Origin: Pseudomonadota bacterium
GTDB lineage: Bacteria > Pseudomonadota > Alphaproteobacteria > Paracaedibacterales > CAITNM01
Direction: 5' to 3'
DNA length: 16,744 nucleotides
Assembly: GCA_026400695.1 (NCBI GenBank)
Contig: JAPLON010000118.1
Span: 16,251 to 32,994, forward strand
In this document: piece after piece, positions 7,158 through 15,373 of the stretch
Position numbering within the stretch: position 1 is the stretch's first letter
How the letters are laid out: the number at the start of each line of letters is the position of its first letter
Notes under the pieces: model-generated
Seen by the model: only the letters and a program-made list of their open reading frames with translations
What the model was told of the DNA's origin: nothing
The model's database searches: none
Translations under genes and position numbers: made by a program

Positions 7158-9704
7158 GTGCAAGGGTCGCAAACTGGAAATACGGAAAATGCGGAAAATA
7201 CCGAAGCTCAAGCTGTAGAGCAAGAAGGTAAAAAGAAAACGCTTACGTTGGGTCTGGGAAAACGCCTAGAGCTAAAACGACCTGGTGAAGGGCAAGTTCA
7301 GCAGAGTTTTACGCATGGCCGCTCCAAAACTGTTGAGGTTGAGGTAAAACGCAGAAAACTTGGTGGCACAGTTGAAAGAGCAGAAACTCCGGTAAATGAT
7401 GCTGATTTGCCTGAAAATTTGCGCGGCCTTACTCACGGAGAATTAGATGCGCGTTTAAAAGCAGTCAGATCTGCTATGGAAGCTCAGGCCAGATTACAGG
7501 AAAGACGTTCGCATGAGGTTTTGGAGACTCAAGAAGCTGAGGATTCAAAATTGTATGAGCCGGTTAAGGTTGAACAAACTCAAGTTGAATCGATTGTTCC
7601 AGATTTAGTTTTGCCACCTGCACCAGGTGATTTGGTAAAAACACCTAACTCTCATCATAAAAATGACTTAAAGCATCCTTCGAAAGCAAAGGAAGGATTT
7701 GTCGAGGAAGATGATGAGGCTGCTGTTAAGCGTAAATCCGTGGTTTATAGAGCTGAGATTCCTAAAAAACCATCTGTTCCAGTTAAGAAAACTGGTGGTG
7801 AAGCGCCTCGTAGATTAGACAGAAATGCACTTGCACGTGTTTTGGCGGATGAAACAGAGCAGCGTGCACGTTCATTTGCGGCAATGAAGCGCATGAATCA
7901 GAAAAAAATGCGTCAATTAAATGGCCAGCAAAACCAAGATACTAAAGTTGTTAGAGAAGTAATTATTCCTGAAACGATAACTGTTGGTGAGCTTGCTAAC
8001 CGTATGGCAATTCGTTCTGGTGATGTTGTTAAATCACTAATGAAATTAGGAATGATGGTTACTATAAACCAAATCATTGATGCTGATACGGCTGAGCTCC
8101 TTTGTGGTGAATTTGGCCATACAGCTAAACGTGTTTCTGATGCGGATATTGAAATTGGTTTAAGAGGACCAGAAGACACAGCTGAAAATCTAGTCGCCCG
8201 TGCACCAATCGTGACAGTGATGGGACACGTTGATCATGGTAAAACATCTTTACTTGATGCTCTGCGTAAGACAGACGTTGTTTCAGGTGAAGCAGGTGGT
8301 ATTACTCAACATATTGGTGCCTATCAGGTGACTATGGCATCTGGTAAAAAAATTACGTTTATTGATACACCAGGCCACGCGGCATTTAGTGAGATGCGTG
8401 CTCGAGGAGCAAATGTTACTGACGTAGTTGTGCTTGTAGTTGCAGCTGATGACGGAATTATGGAGCAAACTATAGAAGCAATTAACCACGCTAAAGCAGC
8501 TGGAGTTTCAATTGTTGTTGCAATTAACAAAATTGATAAACCAGGAGCTAATCCTGAGCGTGTGCGTAGCGAATTACTTAACCACGATATAGTTTTAGAA
8601 GAATTTGGTGGTGATGTGTTGAGTGTTGAGGTTTCTGCAAAACAGCAGCTTAATCTTGAAAAATTAGAAGAAATTATTCTGTTACAAGCTGAGGTGACTG
8701 AGCCAAAAGCCAACCCAAATCGTAGTGCAATAGGTGCTGTAGTTGAAGCTAAAATTGATCGTGGTCGTGGTACGGTTGTAACTTTGTTGGTGCAAAATGG
8801 AACATTGAGAGTTGGTGATATTGTTGTCGCTGGTTCTGAATGGGGTAAAGTACGTGCTATGGTTGATGACCACGGCAAAAATATTCAAGAAGCAGGTCCG
8901 TCTACTCCTGTTGAAGTTTTAGGTATTAACGGCGTTCCTATGGCAGGGCTTGAATTTTTAGTGGTTGAAAGCGAAGCTAAAGCTCGTGAAATTACAGAGT
9001 CTCGTGTACACAGAAAACGTGACTTGATGGCTAAATCTAGCGTTAAAACCTCAATGGAATCAATTATGAGTCAAATTGCGGCTGGAGATATTAAAGAATT
9101 CCCAGTGGTGATTAAGACTGACGTTCAAGGTTCACTAGAAGCTATAAGCGCTAGTCTATTGAAGTTAAGTGGTTCTGAGGTAGCTCCACGTATTCTGCAT
9201 GGAGGAGTTGGTGGAATTAATGAGAGTGACGTTACTCTTGCTAGCGCCTCTAGAGGTATCGTTATTGGGTTTAACGTTCGTGCAAATCCTCAAGCACGTG
9301 ATTTGGCCAGAAGAGATGGTTTAGATATTCGTTATTATTCTATTATTTACGATGTAATTGATGATATCAAAACTATGATGAGTGGATTGTTAGCCCCTAC
9401 TCTTAAAGAGAAATATCTTGGAAACTCTGAAATTCGTAGCGTGTTTAACATTACTGGTATTGGTAAAGTTGCCGGTTGCTATATTACAGAGGGTGTTGTT
9501 AAGCGTGGTGCCAAAGTACGCTTATTACGTGAAAATGTAGTGATCCATGAAGGCACTTTGAAAACTTTAAAACGCTTTAAAGATGAAGTTAAAGAAGTTA
9601 AAGAGTCTTTTGAGTGTGGTATGGCCTTTGAAAACTACAATGACATTCGTGAAGGCGATATTATTGAGTGTTTTGAAATTGAATCGATTGCACGTAAATT
9701 ATAG
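7158..9704 (+). CDS. infB: Translation initiation factor IF-2
   Basis: GTPase that brings formyl-Met-tRNA to the 30S subunit and promotes 50S joining. The 848 residues start at a GTG with AGGGAA (7145-7150) seven bases upstream, overlapping the nusA stop. The variable N-terminus includes the alphaproteobacterial stretch with GLGKRLELKR and SFTHGRSK, then a charged coiled-coil-like region (about 95-260). An IF2-N domain spans about 272-325. The G domain follows with G1 GHVDHGKT (356-363), G2 GGITQHIGA (380-388), G3 DTPGH (403-407), G4 NKID (457-460) and G5 SAK (493-495). Beta-barrel domains II and III and the fMet-tRNA-binding C2 domain, ending ECFEIESIARKL, are complete. It is 11 bases from nusA, without the ylxR gene often found between them, and is not followed by rbfA; a convergent gene begins 12 bases after its stop. 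Confidence 0.97.
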   Translation: MQGSQTGNTENAENTEAQAVEQEGKKKTLTLGLGKRLELKRPGEGQVQQSFTHGRSKTVEVEVKRRKLGGTVERAETPVNDADLPENLRGLTHGELDARLKAVRSAMEAQARLQERRSHEVLETQEAEDSKLYEPVKVEQTQVESIVPDLVLPPAPGDLVKTPNSHHKNDLKHPSKAKEGFVEEDDEAAVKRKSVVYRAEIPKKPSVPVKKTGGEAPRRLDRNALARVLADETEQRARSFAAMKRMNQKKMRQLNGQQNQDTKVVREVIIPETITVGELANRMAIRSGDVVKSLMKLGMMVTINQIIDADTAELLCGEFGHTAKRVSDADIEIGLRGPEDTAENLVARAPIVTVMGHVDHGKTSLLDALRKTDVVSGEAGGITQHIGAYQVTMASGKKITFIDTPGHAAFSEMRARGANVTDVVVLVVAADDGIMEQTIEAINHAKAAGVSIVVAINKIDKPGANPERVRSELLNHDIVLEEFGGDVLSVEVSAKQQLNLEKLEEIILLQAEVTEPKANPNRSAIGAVVEAKIDRGRGTVVTLLVQNGTLRVGDIVVAGSEWGKVRAMVDDHGKNIQEAGPSTPVEVLGINGVPMAGLEFLVVESEAKAREITESRVHRKRDLMAKSSVKTSMESIMSQIAAGDIKEFPVVIKTDVQGSLEAISASLLKLSGSEVAPRILHGGVGGINESDVTLASASRGIVIGFNVRANPQARDLARRDGLDIRYYSIIYDVIDDIKTMMSGLLAPTLKEKYLGNSEIRSVFNITGIGKVAGCYITEGVVKRGAKVRLLRENVVIHEGTLKTLKRFKDEVKEVKESFECGMAFENYNDIREGDIIECFEIESIARKL

Positions 9705-9716
9705 TCCCAGTTTATA

Positions 9717-10685
9717 CTAGGATAAGTTAAATATTTCTTGCAAAAGCTTTTTTATACTTGTGATACTAATCTCGGCTGGGAATTTTTCCCAGCTAATTTT
9801 TTCAGAATTAATTTTAATGCCCCAGTATCCTAAAATACTCTGTTCATTCACACCAAAACGAATATCACGTAGTATTACTGAACCATCATCATGAATTGGT
9901 AAAACCCAATTATCTGCAAACCAGCAAAAAATTCTTACTTCACGTTTTAAAAAGATTTCTTCTGAAATTTTTTCCTTATCAAAGCTGTGCCATTTAATGG
10001 GTTTTGGGCTTAGGGTGTTCAAAAATCCTATGTGAAATTGTTTCTCTTCTTCAACTACAATTCTTCGGTGAAATATAGTGAACATAGTTGTAAAAGCTTC
10101 TGAACGTTGGTCTTTGAAGTTTTCATGCTTTCTTACATGCAATAGCGCTTTATCGTGCATTGCTATTCCCAAAAATAGATAGCTTGTTGTTACTAATAAC
10201 ATTAGGGCTGCTATGATTTGTGAGATTCTGGGATTTTTTTTGATAAAGTATCCAATAATTACGCTCAAAAGTAATGGTAAAGAGTAAGCTGGGTCAATGA
10301 TAGGTACAGCACAAAAACTAAAGCGATGATTCGAAATTGGTGCAAGTAGTTGCGTACCATACACAGTAAAAACATCCAGAAGTGGATGGGTAATTAATGC
10401 CCAAAACCAAAGTCCTACCCAGGTTGCAAGTAGTTGCTGTTTGTAGAGTTTATTACAAATCCATCCCATAATTGGAGCAACTGCTGGGGCAAAAAATAAA
10501 GAGTGGGTAATTCCGCGGTGGTGTAGCATTTCAGCGCACATATCACTAGAAAAACGTGCTAAAACGTCAGCATCAGGAAGCATGCCTATAAGTGCTCCAT
10601 AAATTAAAGCTTTACGCCCTAATTTGCGTTGAAAGCCAACCTGTCCAACGGCTGCTCCTAGTATTCCTTGTGTGATTAAGTCCAT
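9717..10685 (-). CDS. Membrane-bound metal-dependent hydrolase, YdjM/DUF457 family
   Basis: Inner-membrane protein of the family annotated as membrane-bound metal-dependent hydrolase (PF04307 type); the reaction and substrate are not known. The 322-residue protein starts MDLITQGILGAAVGQ, the usual N-terminus of this family, so the ATG is chosen on homology even though no Shine-Dalgarno is seen. Likely metal ligands are Asp38 and Asp40 in LPDAD, HHRGITHS at 55-62, His100 and Asp104 in ITHPLLDVF, and Asp131 in IIDPAY. Hydrophobic segments lie at about 27-40, 60-78, 86-102, 133-150 and 155-175. Residues from about 176 form a soluble C-terminal region. It stands alone, convergent with infB (12-base gap) and divergent from rplY. 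In this family some members are SOS-linked in enterics, but no operator was recognised here. Confidence 0.82.
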   Translation of the reverse strand: MDLITQGILGAAVGQVGFQRKLGRKALIYGALIGMLPDADVLARFSSDMCAEMLHHRGITHSLFFAPAVAPIMGWICNKLYKQQLLATWVGLWFWALITHPLLDVFTVYGTQLLAPISNHRFSFCAVPIIDPAYSLPLLLSVIIGYFIKKNPRISQIIAALMLLVTTSYLFLGIAMHDKALLHVRKHENFKDQRSEAFTTMFTIFHRRIVVEEEKQFHIGFLNTLSPKPIKWHSFDKEKISEEIFLKREVRIFCWFADNWVLPIHDDGSVILRDIRFGVNEQSILGYWGIKINSEKISWEKFPAEISITSIKKLLQEIFNLS

Positions 10686-10869
10686 GGGTTTAAAGCTATT
10701 TTTAGATGCTATACAACATAGCGTACGACTTTATATAGTGATTTACTATTCTAGAACTAAACAGTTTTTATATTAGATTGTAAAAATATTAAAATTGCCT
10801 TGAAAAAATTGTCAAAAACCGTTAGTTATAGAGGAATACATTCAGAATTTATAAATTTTAGGAGTTGTC

Positions 10870-11466
10870 ATGACACAGGCTGTTGCATTAAAAGCGGAAA
10901 AGCGTGAAGGTACTGGAACTGGTGTTGCGCGAGCTTTGCGTCGTGTTGGGAAAGTTCCCGGTGTTGTTTACGGTGGAGAAATCGAACCACAGTCAATAGT
11001 TATTGATTTAAAAACTGTAAATGGTGAAATAAGTAAGGCTGGTTTTTTTAGCCGCGTTTATACATTGGAAGTTGGTAAAGAGAATATTCAAGTGATTGCG
11101 CGTGATGTTCAGTTTCACCCAGTTACAGATGTCGCTTTGCATATTGATTTTCAAAGAGTAAGTAAAGATTCAAAAATTAACGTTTCTGTTCCTGTGGAAT
11201 ATGTTAACGAAGACAAATGTCCAGGATTAAAACTTGGGGGCATGTTGAACGTGATTATTCATAACCTAGAAGTGGTTTGTCCAGCGAACGAGATTCCAAC
11301 TAAAATTATGGTTGATTTAGCAGGTGTTAATATTAACCAAAGCATTCACTTAAACACAATTGAATTACCAAAAGGTGTTAAGGCAGCAAATGCGGCTCGT
11401 GACTATACTTTGGTAACAGTAGTGGCTCCGTCAGCAGATAAATCAGAAGAAAAACCTTCTACTTAA
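10870..11466 (+). CDS. rplY: Large-subunit ribosomal protein L25 (CTC/TL5 type)
   Basis: Ribosomal protein that binds 5S rRNA in the central protuberance. The 198 residues are of the long two-domain CTC form. The N-terminal L25 domain (about 5-92) has GTGVARALRRVGKVPGVVYG and ends in VQFHPVTDVALHIDFQRV. The C-terminal TL5 beta domain (about 97-185) contains PVEYVNEDKCPGLKLGG and the ELPKGVKA segment. An excellent ribosome binding site, AGGAG at 10860-10864, lies five bases before the ATG. The 184-base AT-rich gap upstream probably carries the promoter, but I found no well-spaced box pair. It heads an rplY-pth operon, an order common in alphaproteobacteria. Confidence 0.95.
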   Translation: MTQAVALKAEKREGTGTGVARALRRVGKVPGVVYGGEIEPQSIVIDLKTVNGEISKAGFFSRVYTLEVGKENIQVIARDVQFHPVTDVALHIDFQRVSKDSKINVSVPVEYVNEDKCPGLKLGGMLNVIIHNLEVVCPANEIPTKIMVDLAGVNINQSIHLNTIELPKGVKAANAARDYTLVTVVAPSADKSEEKPST

Positions 11467-11470
11467 TTAA

Positions 11471-12037
11471 ATGTCCATTATGTTATTGTGTGTTGGCCTG
11501 GGAAATCCGGGCCAACAGTATTTAATGACCAGGCATAATATTGGGTTTATGGCACTAGATGCTGTTGCTCAGTCCTACGATTTCCCTGATTTTAAAAAAA
11601 AATTTCAAGGTGAATATACAGAACGCAAGTTTGGTGATGTTTCATTAGGTTTATTGAAGCCACAGACATATATGAATTTGTCGGGTGCTTCTGTTCAATC
11701 AGCCATGGCTTTTTATAAATTAAAGCCAGAAAATTTGTTGGTTATCCATGATGATCTTGATCTAGTTCCTGGGCAAATTAAGGTTAAGCTTGGCGGTGGT
11801 GCAGGCGGACACAATGGTCTTAAAAGTATTGATCAAACAATTGGTAATAATTATTGGAGGCTAAGGCTTGGTATTGGCCATCCTGGGGATAGGCATCTAG
11901 TTACTAACCATGTGCTTTCAGCTTTCCAAAGTACGGATTATGATTGGTTGGCAAGTCTTTTGCAAAAAATAGCTCAAGAATTTGTGCACTTGAAAAGCGA
12001 TAAAACAGAAGTTTGGCTTAAGCGTTTAACAGTATGA
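11471..12037 (+). CDS. pth: Peptidyl-tRNA hydrolase
   Basis: Esterase that releases tRNA from peptidyl-tRNA dropped by stalled ribosomes; cytoplasmic. The 188 residues carry the family motifs GLGNPG (9-14, Asn12), TRHNIGF with catalytic His22, KPQTYMNLSG with Asn69, VIHDDLDL with Asp94 as the partner acid, and GGGAGGHNGLKS with Asn115. It begins 4 bases after the rplY stop without a Shine-Dalgarno, so translation is probably coupled to rplY. An in-frame ATG at 11480 (MLLCVGLGNPG) is an equally family-like start. Its stop overlaps the start of the next gene as ATGA, indicating one transcription unit with the glycosyltransferases. Confidence 0.96.
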   Translation: MSIMLLCVGLGNPGQQYLMTRHNIGFMALDAVAQSYDFPDFKKKFQGEYTERKFGDVSLGLLKPQTYMNLSGASVQSAMAFYKLKPENLLVIHDDLDLVPGQIKVKLGGGAGGHNGLKSIDQTIGNNYWRLRLGIGHPGDRHLVTNHVLSAFQSTDYDWLASLLQKIAQEFVHLKSDKTEVWLKRLTV

Positions 12038-13197
12038 AAGAAATTCACTTTATTATTAACAGTCTTGAAGTTGGTGGTGCGGAGCGGCATTTAAGCCAAG
12101 TATTGCCAGCCCTTAAATCTATGGGATTTTCTATAAAAGTAATTGTGCTCTCAAATAAAGCTGCTTTAAAACCAATTTTTGACAAAGCAGGAATCCCTGT
12201 GGCGTTAGGGCCGAACTTTGATTGTTTACCGAATATTATCAGAAAACCAATATATCTGCTTACATCAGTATTTAGGTTGATGTTTAATTTTTTAAGAAAT
12301 CCAGAAGTAATTCACCATCCCTTTTTGCCTGAAGCTTATATGCTGACAGCCTTAGCAGCGCGCTTAACCTTTTTTAAAGGGATATTGGTGATGAGCCGCC
12401 GCACTGTAGATGATTACCAACAACGGCGACCAATGTGGAGAAGGTTAGAGCAATATTTTCATCGTTTCACAAAGAAAGCGCTGGGGAATAGCCAGACAAT
12501 AGTGCAGCAGCTTTGCCAAGAAGGATTTACCACTGACCAAGTTGGACTAATTTATAATGGCATTGAGATTGAGCCATTTCAAAATTTGCCAGCAAAATCA
12601 GAACTTAGAAATAGCCTAGGGTTTCGTACAGATGCTTTGGTTTTTATTGTCGTTGCTAATTTATATCCATATAAAGGCCATATGGATTTATTAAATGCCT
12701 TTGCTTTAATTGCTGATAAATTACCAAAAAACTGGCAATTGTTTTGTGCCGGAAGAAGTGTTAATACATTAGAGTATTTAGAAAATCATGCTAGCATCCT
12801 AGGGCTTTCGAACCATGTAAAGTTTTTGGGTTCGCGTACCGATACAACAAAGCTTTTTGCTGCATCTGATATTGCTATTTCATCTTCCCATGAAGAGGGA
12901 TTGTCTAATTCAGTTTTAGAGGCGATGGCTACAGGGCTTCCCTTGGTGGTTACCAATGTTGGAGGCAATGCTGAGGCAGTGCAAAATATGGTAACCGGTC
13001 TAGTTGTGCCTCCTAAAAACCCAGCAATATTAGCCAATGCTTTGTTATATGTGGCTTTAGACCCCCAGCTGCGCCAAACTTATGGTAGTGCCGGCAAAGA
13101 ACGAGTTCTCCAATACTTTACGTTGCAACAATGTGTGCAACAATATGCCGATTTTTATAAATCCTTAACTACAGTTACCGAATACTCTGATGCATGA
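12034..13197 (+). CDS. Glycosyltransferase family 4 protein (first of tandem pair)
   Basis: Predicted GT-B fold glycosyltransferase of CAZy family GT4, transferring a sugar from a nucleotide-activated donor, probably at the cytoplasmic face of the inner membrane for a surface glycan. Residues 1 to about 185 form the acceptor-side domain, with the typical early motif GGAERHLSQVLPALK (14-28). From about 200 the donor-side domain has VANLYPYKGHMDLL, FLGSRTD and the hallmark EX7E motif (Glu288 to Glu296, in HEEGLSNSVLEAMA), followed by VVTNVGGNAEAV. Length (387) is normal. The start overlaps the pth stop by four bases and its own stop overlaps the next start by eight. The following gene is a clear paralogue. 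Donor and acceptor are unknown. Confidence 0.9.
   Translation: MKEIHFIINSLEVGGAERHLSQVLPALKSMGFSIKVIVLSNKAALKPIFDKAGIPVALGPNFDCLPNIIRKPIYLLTSVFRLMFNFLRNPEVIHHPFLPEAYMLTALAARLTFFKGILVMSRRTVDDYQQRRPMWRRLEQYFHRFTKKALGNSQTIVQQLCQEGFTTDQVGLIYNGIEIEPFQNLPAKSELRNSLGFRTDALVFIVVANLYPYKGHMDLLNAFALIADKLPKNWQLFCAGRSVNTLEYLENHASILGLSNHVKFLGSRTDTTKLFAASDIAISSSHEEGLSNSVLEAMATGLPLVVTNVGGNAEAVQNMVTGLVVPPKNPAILANALLYVALDPQLRQTYGSAGKERVLQYFTLQQCVQQYADFYKSLTTVTEYSDA
12353..12395 (+). repeat. 43-base identity tract, copy 1 (in first GT4 gene)
   Basis: The stretch from TAGCAGCGCGCTTAACC to GGTGATGAG is identical, third codon positions included, to 13509-13551 in the neighbouring paralogue, whereas the flanking alignment shows frequent silent and replacement differences. 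It encodes the AARLTFFKGILVMS region. This is consistent with local gene conversion between the two copies. Confidence 0.75.
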
Positions 13198-14329
13198 AAT
13201 TCACTTTATTGTTGGTAGCCTTGATATCGGCGGTGCGGAACGGCATTTAAGCCAAGTGTTACCTGCCCTTAAGGCAAGAGGATTATCCATTAAGGTAATT
13301 CTACTTTCTAATAAAGCTGCTTTAAAGCCCGTATTTGAAAAAGCTGGGATTACTATAGATTTGGCACCAAACTTTGATTTCCTGCCAACTATTATACGCA
13401 GGCCAGTATTACTCATCACGTCAATCACTAGGTTGAGCCTTAATTTTTTAGCTAATAGAAATGCAATCCATCACCCATTTTTGCCTGAAGCATATCTGCT
13501 TACAACTGTAGCAGCGCGCTTAACCTTTTTTAAAGGGATATTGGTGATGAGTCGTCGTAGCTTAAATAACTACCTACAACGAAGGCCTGCGCTTCGATTA
13601 GAAAAACTATTTTATGGCTTCACCACAGCAGCGCTCGGTAATAGTAAAGCAGTCGTACAGCAACTTTACGAGGAAGGTTTTTCAAAAGAAAAAGTAAAAC
13701 TAATTTATAATGGCATTGCAACAGAACCTTTTGATAATTTACCATCTAAAACTGAACTTAGAAATTCTCTGTGCCTAGCTCCTGATGCTCTAATTTTTAT
13801 AATTGTCGCTAATCTTATTCCGTACAAAGGTCATGAAGATTTATTAAATGCTTTCGCAAAAGTTGCAGATAAACTACCAAAAAATTGGCGCCTTTTGTGT
13901 GTTGGGAAAGATTCTGGAATTCTTGATAGCTTAAAAAAGCAAGCTGATAATTTAAAGATAGCTAATCATGTAGAATTTTTAGGATCACGTACTGACACAG
14001 TAGAGTTACTATCTGCATCTGACATTGGAATCTTGTGTTCCCATGAAGAAGGATTTTCCAATGCAATTTTAGAAGCCATGGCTGCAAGCTTACCTATGGT
14101 GGTAACTAATGTTGGTGGCAATGCTGAAGCTGTACAGGATAAGGTAACAGGCTTAGTCGTTGAGTCTAAAAACCCTGAGAGTTTGTCTGAAGCATTATTG
14201 GCGCTTGCTCTATCTCCAGAGCAACGTATGCTATACGGTACTGCTGGTAAAAAGAGAGTTTATGAAAATTTTACTTTGAGCCAATGTGTAGAGCAGTATG
14301 AAAATTTTTATAAACAATTAAAAAAATAA
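13190..14329 (+). CDS. Glycosyltransferase family 4 protein (second of tandem pair)
   Basis: Paralogue of the preceding gene, aligning from end to end (both begin with a HFI-x-x-SL segment and GGAERHLSQVLPALK) with only small indels. The acceptor-side domain occupies about 1-185. The donor-side domain has VANLIPYKGHEDLL, FLGSRTD and the EX7E motif at Glu287 to Glu295 (HEEGFSNAILEAMA). After it the usual GLP turn reads SLP, a small change next to the donor pocket. The 379 residues end FYKQLKK. The ATG at 13190 lies inside the end of the first gene (8-base overlap), so translation is probably coupled. A strong terminator follows directly after the stop. The pair probably adds related sugars, or the same sugar twice, to one glycan; that is inference. 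Confidence 0.9.
   Translation: MHEIHFIVGSLDIGGAERHLSQVLPALKARGLSIKVILLSNKAALKPVFEKAGITIDLAPNFDFLPTIIRRPVLLITSITRLSLNFLANRNAIHHPFLPEAYLLTTVAARLTFFKGILVMSRRSLNNYLQRRPALRLEKLFYGFTTAALGNSKAVVQQLYEEGFSKEKVKLIYNGIATEPFDNLPSKTELRNSLCLAPDALIFIIVANLIPYKGHEDLLNAFAKVADKLPKNWRLLCVGKDSGILDSLKKQADNLKIANHVEFLGSRTDTVELLSASDIGILCSHEEGFSNAILEAMAASLPMVVTNVGGNAEAVQDKVTGLVVESKNPESLSEALLALALSPEQRMLYGTAGKKRVYENFTLSQCVEQYENFYKQLKK
13509..13551 (+). repeat. 43-base identity tract, copy 2 (in second GT4 gene)
   Basis: Exact partner of 12353-12395, at the homologous position in the second glycosyltransferase gene. Other shared identical runs between the genes that I found are shorter, for example 20 bases around ACTAATTTATAATGGCATTG and 17 bases around CGGCATTTAAGCCAAGT. 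Confidence 0.75.
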
Positions 14330-14359
14330 AACCACAATTTATGTAGTGGTTTTATTTTT
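14327..14359. terminator. Bidirectional terminator after the glycosyltransferase operon
   Basis: The arms AAAACCAC (14328-14335) and GTGGTTTT (14346-14353) pair perfectly around a 10-base loop, and the stem extends outward through T14327/A14354 and further A-T pairs. On the plus strand it runs into TTTATTTTT, a classic intrinsic terminator for the GT operon. On the minus strand the far side is also T-rich (TTTTATTTTTTTA), so it can also end the transcript of the substrate-binding protein genes, which stop about 20 bases away. The stem includes the last bases of the second GT stop codon. Confidence 0.88.
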
Positions 14360-14378
14360 GTGTCGGCTGTTAGTAGAA

Positions 14379-15341
14379 TTATGATGCTTCAGGCAATGCA
14401 ATCTTCATTTCATCTGCAACTTTTTTATTAGTTTCTTCGCGAATAACCTTAGCGTATTCCATGGTTCTTAAAAGCTCTACATTTTTCTGCTTTAAGATAT
14501 CAGCTACTATTTTTCCAACCTGTCGTCCAAGTTCATACTGATCTGCTCCAAGTGCAGCAAGTGCTCCGCTTTGTATGCAGTCAATGTCACTTACAAATAC
14601 AGGAATGTTTTGTAATTTTGCTGAAGCTACAATGCTATCGAAACTTGCCAAAGCTATATTGTCATTGTTAACAAATATTGCGTCTACTTTATCAAGCAAG
14701 GATTGCGTTGCAGCGCTAACGTCACTAGTTTTGTTGGCTGCTGCGAAAACTATTTCTAAATCCATATTTTCTGCAGCTTTTAACATTTCTTCATTAAGGA
14801 CTATAGAGTTTGCTTCGCCTGGGCTATAGACAACACCAATGCGTTTCATGTTAGGTAATAGTTTTTTAAAATACTCAAATTGCCTAGAGGCCGATACATA
14901 ATTTGAAACTCCACAAACACCCTTTTCAGGTTTTTTGTCTGATGTTATAAGCTTTGCTGATACAGGGCTGGTTACAGATGCAAACACTAACGGAATGCCG
15001 CTACCAGATTGTTGAATTGCCTGCAATGCTGATTGAGAAACAGTGGTACCTATAGTTACAATTGTTTTGGCTTTTTGCCCAATAAATTTTTGGGCAATTT
15101 GTGTTGCTAAGGATGGATTGCCCTGGGCTGATTCATATCGCCAGTCAATTTTTACTTTGTCAGAAAAACCTTGTGCTTGTAACTCATCAAAAATTCCTTT
15201 GCGAGTTTGATCTAGGGCAGGGTGTTCAATCGCTTGAATAACCCCAATAACAGGGAGTTCTTTTTTGTTTGAAGGTTTGCTTTGCCACCAAAGGCCAATA
15301 CCTATAAGTATTGCGGCAATTAAAATAATATTTTTTTTCAT
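14379..15341 (-). CDS. ABC transporter substrate-binding protein, TrpX-like (promoter-distal copy)
   Basis: Predicted extracytoplasmic binding protein of the ABC_sub_bind family (COG2984, TrpX-like), in which some members bind aromatic amino acids; the ligand here is unknown. The 320 residues start with a hydrophobic segment (4-19) that lacks both a lipobox cysteine and a clear AxA cleavage site, so it may remain as a membrane anchor. Two Rossmann-like lobes follow, with family motifs SAQGNPSLATQIA (71-83), a PLVFASVTSPVSAKL segment (117-131), YSPGEANS (172-179), NNDN (225-228), IPVFVSD (246-252) and GADQYELGRQVG (265-276). The C-terminus is full length. It lies 32 bases downstream of a homologous gene in the same orientation, so the two are probably cotranscribed. 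No permease or ATPase gene accompanies it; a terminator follows. Confidence 0.88.
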   Translation of the reverse strand: MKKNIILIAAILIGIGLWWQSKPSNKKELPVIGVIQAIEHPALDQTRKGIFDELQAQGFSDKVKIDWRYESAQGNPSLATQIAQKFIGQKAKTIVTIGTTVSQSALQAIQQSGSGIPLVFASVTSPVSAKLITSDKKPEKGVCGVSNYVSASRQFEYFKKLLPNMKRIGVVYSPGEANSIVLNEEMLKAAENMDLEIVFAAANKTSDVSAATQSLLDKVDAIFVNNDNIALASFDSIVASAKLQNIPVFVSDIDCIQSGALAALGADQYELGRQVGKIVADILKQKNVELLRTMEYAKVIREETNKKVADEMKIALPEAS

Positions 15342-15373
15342 GGTTTTTGCCTAAAAATTAAAATGGTTATAAT

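Noticed and set aside
8324..8878. 184-codon open frame on the minus strand inside infB
   Set aside because: It lies wholly within the conserved IF2 GTPase region; its composition (Ser/Thr/Ile-rich, no family motif) is what the antisense of that gene gives.
9705..9722. TCCCAGT-TTAT-ACTAGGA stem between infB and the hydrolase gene as a terminator
   Set aside because: Only 7 bp with one imperfect pair (a mismatch on the plus strand, a G-U on the minus) and no T-run on either side; too weak to call, although convergent genes here would need one.
10800..10832. TTGAAA or TTGTCA with TATAGA as a promoter for rplY
   Set aside because: The spacers are 21 and 12 bases, outside the normal range, so no promoter is claimed in this AT-rich gap.
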